A DNA stretch of 64,000 bases from Collinsella sp. (lineage in GTDB: Bacteria; Actinomycetota; Coriobacteriia; Coriobacteriales; Coriobacteriaceae): positions 81,578 to 145,577 of the forward strand of contig DXZS01000006.1 of NCBI GenBank assembly GCA_019419505.1, given 5' to 3'. The translations under genes were made by a program, and so were the position numbers. Under the pieces are notes generated by a model, which made no database searches, had not been told where the DNA came from, and saw nothing but the letters and a program-made list of their open reading frames with translations. This document shows, one piece after another, positions 59,361-64,000 of the stretch. How positions within the stretch are numbered: the first letter of the stretch is position 1; every line of letters begins with the position of its first letter.

Positions 59361-60053
59361 ATGGTGCTCAAAATCGTTAAAACCGTCTGGCCGGTGATGC
59401 TTACCTATGTTGCGATAGCCGCGCCGTGCGGAATGATTATGGCGCAGACGGGAATGGAACCCTGGATGGTTTTTGCCCTGAGCAGCACGTTCGTGACGGG
59501 CAGCGGGCAGTTTATGGTCTGCAACCTGTGGCTGGCAGGTGTGCCTGCGGCATCGATTGTCGCAAGTGTGGCCGCAATCTCCTCGCGCTTTGCGCTTTAC
59601 TCGGCATCGATCGCACCGCATTTGAGGGGTGCTTCGAAGCGTCAGACGCTGGCTGTTGCCGCGACACTTACCGAGGAGGCATACGGCATTTCGCTTGCCA
59701 AGTTGGTTAAAGGGGAGGATTGGGGTCCGCTCGAGTCCTTTGTGCTCAACGTGATCCTCATCGCAACATGGGGCGTTTCGTGTACGACGGGCGCCATCGT
59801 CGGCGCCGTTGTTGATGTTCCCACCGCTATTGCGGGTTTTGTCTGCACATCGCTCTTTATCTGCCTACTCTTTTCGCAGCGACTGTCGCGCGGCAATGTC
59901 GTAGCTGCCGGTTTGGCTGCGGTGTCCGTCGCCATATGCAAGTTCTTGGGGTGGACGAATATCGCCGTGCCGGCAAGTGTGCTCGTCGGCGTTGTCACGG
60001 CACTCGCGTGCGATGTCCTCGCCGAGGGAAGGGGCGCTCGCGATGCCCGTTAA
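59361..60053 (+). CDS. azlC: AzlC-family branched-chain amino acid exporter subunit
   Basis: 230 residues from ATG 59361 with GAGGAACG. Hydrophobic with VAIAAPCGMIMAQTGMEPWM and FALSSTFVTGSGQFMVCNLW, the AzlC core, and EEAYGISL in the middle. It pairs with AzlD, encoded next with an 11-base overlap, to export branched-chain amino acids or related compounds across the membrane. Confidence 0.88.
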   Translation: MVLKIVKTVWPVMLTYVAIAAPCGMIMAQTGMEPWMVFALSSTFVTGSGQFMVCNLWLAGVPAASIVASVAAISSRFALYSASIAPHLRGASKRQTLAVAATLTEEAYGISLAKLVKGEDWGPLESFVLNVILIATWGVSCTTGAIVGAVVDVPTAIAGFVCTSLFICLLFSQRLSRGNVVAAGLAAVSVAICKFLGWTNIAVPASVLVGVVTALACDVLAEGRGARDAR

Positions 60054-60366
60054 TGAGTTTTTGGTTCTATGGCTGTCGTCATGGGCGGCCATCGCGTTTT
60101 TCCGCATTGCCCCGGCGTTTGCCTTGCGCGGGAGAACGCTGTCGCCCCGCGTTACCGAGGCCTTGGGTTATATTCCGCCTGCCGCCTTTGCGGCGCTGGT
60201 CGCCAACGATTTGATAAGCCCTGGCGCTTTCGACGCCGGCTTGTGGCAGGGCTTGATTCCCTGGATTGCGGCCGCCGGCGTCGTGGCGGTGGCAATCAAG
60301 ACAAAGTCGATGTTGTGGTGCTGCGTCTCGGGCATCGTGTTCTATATCGTTTTGAGCTTCATATAA
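60043..60366 (+). CDS. azlD: AzlD-family transporter subunit
   Basis: 107 residues from ATG 60043, overlapping azlC. Four short hydrophobic segments: FLVLWLSSWAAIAFFRIAPA, VTEALGYIPPAAFAALV with the RALGYIP-type AzlD signature, and SMLWCCVSGIVFYIVLSFI. It completes the AzlCD exporter. The 140-base gap after it holds ACTTTACTGTAGCAAAGT (18-base partial dyad near 60450) and no gene. Confidence 0.87.
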   Translation: MPVNEFLVLWLSSWAAIAFFRIAPAFALRGRTLSPRVTEALGYIPPAAFAALVANDLISPGAFDAGLWQGLIPWIAAAGVVAVAIKTKSMLWCCVSGIVFYIVLSFI

Positions 60367-60507
60367 GAGCGGAGCACGTTTAGCGTCCCGGCACACGTAT
60401 CGAATTTCTCACCGAGCCGGTCTGCTTCTTCTGGTACCATGGTCAAACTTTACTGTAGCAAAGTATGACGTGGGCTTTTGTTCTGCGTCAGCGGAAATGG
60501 GGGTTTC

Positions 60508-61530
60508 ATGGCACAGGAAGCGACCGCCAACGAGCAAAAGAAATTCAAAGTCCCGCGTATCCCGGGTGACATCATGATCTACCCGATGATCGTTGGCCTT
60601 TTGCTCAATACCTTCTGCCCGCAGGTCTTTGAGATCGGCGGCTTCTTTACCGCCGCCTGCCGCGGTGGTTCCAACACCATCGTTGCCGCGATCCTGCTGT
60701 TTGTGGGTGCCGGCATCAGCTTTAAGTCCACGCCGGGCGCCATCAAGACCGGCATCGTTGTGCTGATTCCTAAGCTTGTTGTTGCGGCTGCCCTTGGCTT
60801 GGGTGTGGCATATTTCTTTAACGACAACTTCCTAGGTCTGAGCTCCGTGTCTATCATCGGCGGCATTACGTTTTGCAACATGGCGCTCTACACCGGCATC
60901 ATGGGCGAGTTCGGCGACGAGTCCGAGCAAGGCGCCGTCGGTATCCTGTTCTTTACGGCCGGCCCCGCCGTCACGATGATCATCCTCGGTGTCTCGGGTC
61001 TCGCCAACATCCCCGTCGGCACCATCATCGGATCCATCCTGCCGCTTGTTATCGGCATGGTTCTGGGCAACTTGTTCCCGTTCATCAAGAACCTGCTGGT
61101 TCCCGGCGCCAATCCTGCGATTGCCGTTATCGGTTTTCAGCTCGGTGCGTCCATGAGTCTTTCGAGCTTTATCACCGGCGGCATTTCGGGCATCCTGCTG
61201 GGCCTCATCACGCTCTTTATCGTCGGTCCCATTACCTTTGCCTTCGAGCGCCTGTGCGGTGGTAACGGCAAGGCGGCCGTTGCCTGCTCCACTATCGCCG
61301 GCACGGCTATGACCACGCCGGTCGCCCTCGCCGAGGTCGCTCCGCGCTATGCCGAGCTTGCGCCCACCGCGTATGCGCAGATCGCCACCGCCGTCATCAT
61401 CACGGCAATCATGGCCCCGATTCTGACCGGCTGGGTCGACAAGAAGTTTTGCCAGGGCAAGGAGGATCTGTCGCCTGCCGGTGTCGAGACCATCGAGGAG
61501 GCCGTCGCGACCGACATCGATGGCGAATAG
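60508..61530 (+). CDS. kdgT: 2-keto-3-deoxygluconate permease
   Basis: 340 residues from ATG 60508 after GGGGG. Ten hydrophobic segments; PRIPGDIMIYPMIVGLLLNT, FVGAGISFKSTPGAIKTG, GGITFCNMALYTGIMGEFGD and STIAGTAMTTPVALAE are hallmarks of the KdgT family. It imports 2-keto-3-deoxygluconate, a product of pectin or uronate breakdown, with protons. No KDG kinase or aldolase gene is in the window. Single gene followed by a stem-loop. Confidence 0.9.
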   Translation: MAQEATANEQKKFKVPRIPGDIMIYPMIVGLLLNTFCPQVFEIGGFFTAACRGGSNTIVAAILLFVGAGISFKSTPGAIKTGIVVLIPKLVVAAALGLGVAYFFNDNFLGLSSVSIIGGITFCNMALYTGIMGEFGDESEQGAVGILFFTAGPAVTMIILGVSGLANIPVGTIIGSILPLVIGMVLGNLFPFIKNLLVPGANPAIAVIGFQLGASMSLSSFITGGISGILLGLITLFIVGPITFAFERLCGGNGKAAVACSTIAGTAMTTPVALAEVAPRYAELAPTAYAQIATAVIITAIMAPILTGWVDKKFCQGKEDLSPAGVETIEEAVATDIDGE

Positions 61531-61575
61531 CAATCGCTACCCATCAATGATGCCGGAGTGCAATTCGCGCCGTTT

Positions 61576-61619
61576 GAGCGCCCGAACGATGACTGTTTTG
61601 CAGTGACGTTCGGGCGCTC
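61576..61619 (+). terminator. Stem-loop after kdgT
   Basis: Perfect 13-bp stem GAGCGCCCGAACG (61576-61588) and CGTTCGGGCGCTC (61607-61619) with an 18-base loop, 45 bases after the kdgT stop. A second hairpin, CCCCTTACCC-CTGC-GGGTAGGGG, lies at about 61629-61652. No T run is present after the first stem. Confidence 0.6.
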
Positions 61620-61717
61620 TGCTATGATTCCCCTTACCCCTGCGGGTAGGGGGTGTTTGTTGCCCAGACCAGAATCGGGCGATTCTGACCACTTGAATAT
61701 TGAATGGATGGCGTCTA

Positions 61718-62860
61718 GTGGTTAAGGCACTCAAAATTGAGATATTCCTGCTATGCATGATTGTTCTTATCGGGCTTGCCGCACGAAGCCGCCGCTCCTT
61801 GTTCTCGAGCACCCAGCAGCTTCTGTTTAGCATGCTGGGCTACACGTCTGCAGCCTACATTTTCTTCGATATGATCTGGACGCTCTCGGACGGCGTGAGC
61901 ACTCCTGTAGGCATCACGGCCAACTGGATTTCCAACGCGGTCTCGTTTTCGCTGTTCGCCATCGCGTGCCTCATTTGGTTTTTCTATTCCGAGACAGTGC
62001 AGGGCTCACGCCTTTTGACCGCGCGCTATAGGGTGGCGCTCGTGACGTTGCCAACCGTATTGGTGGTCGTGCTGGCATTTACCAGCTACTGGACGCACAC
62101 TATGTTCTATATCGATGCACAGGGCGTATATCGTCGCGGAGCGCTTTATATGATTCAGCCTATCGTTAGCTACTGCTACATCATATATACGTCTTTGCAT
62201 GCCTTTATTCAGACTCGAAAAGTCGAAAGTCTGCAAAAGAAGGCCATTTATCGCACCCTCGCCTTTTTTGCGGTTCCCGCTCTGGTGGGCGGTACCTTCC
62301 AGGTTTTGTTTTCGGTACCGGGCCTTTGTGTCGGTATAACGCTGAGCATCCTGCTGCTCTACATCATCTACCAGGAGCAGCTGATCTCGACCGACCCGTT
62401 GACTGGCCTCAACAATCGCAACCGTTTTGAGACCTATATGCTGTCGCTCTTTTCAAATGTGGATCAGGCCGAAGATGTATATCTGCTTATGATGGACGCT
62501 GACGGCTTTAAGCAGATTAACGACCGGTATGGACATGTTGAGGGCGATCATGCCCTCCAGGTCATATCTGCTACGCTCAAAGAGGTCTGCTCGGCGTCTG
62601 GTGGCTTTATCGCACGTTATGGCGGCGATGAGTTTGTGGTGCTTCAAAAGGCGACGGCGGAGCAGGACATCATGTGTCTGTGCGCGGCAATCAGCGACGA
62701 GCTCGCGCGCGCCGAGGTCCCGTATCTGTTGCGGATGTCCATCGGCTACGCACGGGTTGGTGATGGCGTCGATACCTGGCAAGACTTGCTTCGCGCTGCC
62801 GACGCGGAGCTTTACCGCGTAAAGCGCGAGAAGAAGAAAGCCGGCGTCCAGATACGCTAG
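61718..62860 (+). CDS. Membrane-bound diguanylate cyclase (GGDEF)
   Basis: 380 residues from GTG 61718; TTG 61700 is an alternative and neither has a strong ribosome site. Six or seven membrane segments fill residues 1-215, then a cytosolic GGDEF domain: TDPLTGLNNRNRFE and RYGGDEFVVL with intact active-site residues, YGHVEGDHALQ and RMSIGYA. No RxxD inhibitory site stands before GGDEF. It makes c-di-GMP and may respond to a membrane signal. Together with the large GGDEF-EAL protein at 1-2180 the window holds two c-di-GMP proteins. Confidence 0.88.
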   Translation: MVKALKIEIFLLCMIVLIGLAARSRRSLFSSTQQLLFSMLGYTSAAYIFFDMIWTLSDGVSTPVGITANWISNAVSFSLFAIACLIWFFYSETVQGSRLLTARYRVALVTLPTVLVVVLAFTSYWTHTMFYIDAQGVYRRGALYMIQPIVSYCYIIYTSLHAFIQTRKVESLQKKAIYRTLAFFAVPALVGGTFQVLFSVPGLCVGITLSILLLYIIYQEQLISTDPLTGLNNRNRFETYMLSLFSNVDQAEDVYLLMMDADGFKQINDRYGHVEGDHALQVISATLKEVCSASGGFIARYGGDEFVVLQKATAEQDIMCLCAAISDELARAEVPYLLRMSIGYARVGDGVDTWQDLLRAADAELYRVKREKKKAGVQIR

Positions 62861-62866
62861 AAAAAA

Positions 62867-62896
62867 AGGGCGAACGCTGGCGTGCGTTGCGGCCCT
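62867..62896 (-). terminator. Terminator of the EamA gene at 62963
   Basis: AGGGC and AACGC arms (62867-62871, 62873-62877) pair with GCGTT and GCCCT (62884-62888, 62892-62896). On the minus strand seven T follow, so it terminates the minus-strand transporter gene. Confidence 0.75.
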
Positions 62897-62962
62897 CAGC
62901 TCACCGATGTACTCCATTAAGCTAAAGCATGTGAATCTCCTCTACTAAATAAGGGCGGTTCG

Positions 62963-63898
62963 CTAGGCTTTTTTGGGTTTGTTGACGATGATGATGCCGC
63001 CGCAGACCAACAGCAGGGCAACAAGTACGGTAACGGGGCTCGTGCCAGCGCCCTCGCCGAGCAGCAGTGCGCTCAACAGCACGCCAAAGACCGGGTTCAT
63101 AAAGCCAAAGACCGAAACGCGGCTGACGGGGTTGACGGCGAGCAGGCGGGACCACAGCGAGTACGCGACGGCGGAAATGAGCGCCATATAAATGATGAGC
63201 GCGATGGCGGGGGCGATTTCGGTGGGGGAAAACGTGCCGCCCATCAAAAACCCGATTGCGGTAAGGACCACGCCACCGACTAAAAACTGCCAGCCGGCGA
63301 GCAAGACGCCGTCATGCTCGCGCGAGAAGATGCCAATGAGGCAGGTCGACAGGGCGCCCGCAACAGTGGAAGCCAAGATAAATCCCTCGCCGTTGAGCGT
63401 AAAGCCAAAGGTGCCATCCGCGCCCGAAAGGTTGACGAGCGCGACGCCTGCAAAGCCCAGCACACAGCCAAGCACCTTGGGCGTATTGAGCCTCTCGGTG
63501 TGAAATGCCAAGGCGGCAAAGAGAATTGCGAGGAAGTTGGCGCTGGCCTCGATGATGGAACTCGACATGGCGCTGGCGCGCGAGAGTCCTAGGTAGAAAA
63601 AGAAGTACTGCCCGATAGTCTGGAAGAGTGACAAGACAAAGATGGGCTTGATGTCACGAGCCTGCGGAATGAGGGGGCGGCGTTGGGCCGCACTCATCCC
63701 AACGATAACCAGGGCGCCGGCAAGCGTGAAGCGCAAGCCCGCAAAGAGCAGCTGTGAGGCGCTATCGTGCGCGGGGATGCCAAAGAGCCCGTAACCGATC
63801 TTGATGCAGGGGAAAGCCGACCCCCAGAGCGCACAGCAGACGAGGCAGCCCAGGATGAGCCCGGGTAGGGTGGCGAGATACGGCTTGCGGCTTTCCAT
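62963..63898 (-). CDS. EamA-family (drug/metabolite) transporter
   Basis: 311 residues from ATG 63898, after AAGGACATC; the frame runs on to 63940 through a hairpin. Ten hydrophobic segments in two repeats. LVCCALWGSAFPCIKIGYGL near the start and FGFMNPVFGVLLSALLLGEG near 265 are typical RhaT/EamA motifs. Inner-membrane exporter of unknown substrate. A terminator-like hairpin lies 33 bases before the start codon, which could mean attenuation. Confidence 0.87.
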   Translation of the reverse strand: MESRKPYLATLPGLILGCLVCCALWGSAFPCIKIGYGLFGIPAHDSASQLLFAGLRFTLAGALVIVGMSAAQRRPLIPQARDIKPIFVLSLFQTIGQYFFFYLGLSRASAMSSSIIEASANFLAILFAALAFHTERLNTPKVLGCVLGFAGVALVNLSGADGTFGFTLNGEGFILASTVAGALSTCLIGIFSREHDGVLLAGWQFLVGGVVLTAIGFLMGGTFSPTEIAPAIALIIYMALISAVAYSLWSRLLAVNPVSRVSVFGFMNPVFGVLLSALLLGEGAGTSPVTVLVALLLVCGGIIIVNKPKKA

Positions 63899-63922
63899 GA
63901 TGTCCTTCCTGTATGCGCGAAG

Positions 63923-63945
63923 CAAAAAAGAACCCGCCACCGGGT
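63923..63945 (-). terminator. Terminator-like hairpin upstream of the EamA gene
   Basis: On the minus strand ACCCG-GTGG-CGGGT is followed by TCTTTTTTG (63923-63945), a short rho-independent terminator. It either ends a gene beyond the right edge or attenuates the transporter gene, whose start is only 25 bases further on. The remaining bases to 64000 hold no gene I can see. Confidence 0.5.
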
Positions 63946-64000
63946 GTGCCTGTGAACTGCGCCCCGAAACTTGGACTGAATAAATAGCGACTACGCCGCA

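Overview
The window looks like a chromosomal segment of a gut Coriobacteriia (Actinomycetota), most likely Collinsella. The base composition is high in GC, GTG and TTG starts are common, and the gene content fits: a choloylglycine (bile salt) hydrolase, a PdxR-PdxST locus, reverse-type rubrerythrin, an Elp3-type radical SAM enzyme and a lactate dehydrogenase-Etf cluster. The genus is inferred from gene content and style, not from a marker gene. I saw no rRNA, tRNA, CRISPR array, prophage or transposase gene.

Layout. 1-2180: C-terminally cut GGDEF/PAS/EAL signalling protein. 2505-3374: patatin-like lipase. 3487-5519: thiamine salvage operon (thiM, MTH1187-type protein, thiE) behind a TPP riboswitch and terminator. 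5547-5648: inverted pair of a dispersed palindromic repeat. 5689-10251: HAD phosphatase, LysR regulator, MetE-like methyltransferase, uracil permease. 10312-14250: esterase, NCS2 purine permease, degenerate peptide deformylase, bile salt hydrolase. 14330-16560: potassium transporter kup, broken by a one-base frameshift. 16718-18605: divergent EamA exporter and LysR pair. 18768-22515: HTH-aminotransferase fusion with its own operator, canonical deformylase, MFS exporter. 22668-23579: RGG-tailed protein with a multi-hairpin leader, followed by two long palindromes. 23902-26982: pdxST and divergent pdxR. 27279-28406: unknown nuclease-like gene between two 119-bp inverted-repeat elements. 28649-33335: rubrerythrin, Fe-alcohol and aldehyde dehydrogenases, a HIRAN mini-operon. 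33475-44689: DUF2130, DUF3516 helicase, trmB-like gene, methyltransferase, XRE-DUF4097 pair, elp3 and a spermidine-synthase-like gene. 44716-50334: three-gene TerB-N/C, BrxD-like ATPase, helicase cassette. 50423-54443: DUF554 protein, then a five-gene surface-protein operon with one gene cut by an in-frame TGA. 54789-58525: FAD dehydrogenase-EtfB-EtfA. 57946-59223: HD hydrolase whose 3' end collides with etfA. 59361-63898: azlCD, kdgT, diguanylate cyclase, EamA exporter.

How the genes fit together. Several blocks are self-contained: thiamine salvage under TPP control, PLP synthesis under a MocR regulator, alcohol-to-acid oxidation by the ADH-ALDH pair, and electron-confurcating lactate (or glycolate) oxidation. 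The most system-like accessory block is the TerB-N/C - BrxD-like ATPase - Lhr-like helicase trio, whose families occur in BREX type 2 and Ter-associated DNA-processing systems.

A second theme is the number of long intergenic palindromes (about 5.55, 13.04, 20.34, 23.63, 23.79, 26.98, 28.40, 33.34 and 47.24 kb). Many begin on or within a few bases of a stop codon, and two families recur within the window. Together with four possible lesions (kup frameshift, TGA in the surface gene, the etfA/HD collision and a missing catalytic Glu in one deformylase) this makes the segment richer in mobile and decaying DNA than its ordinary gene list suggests.
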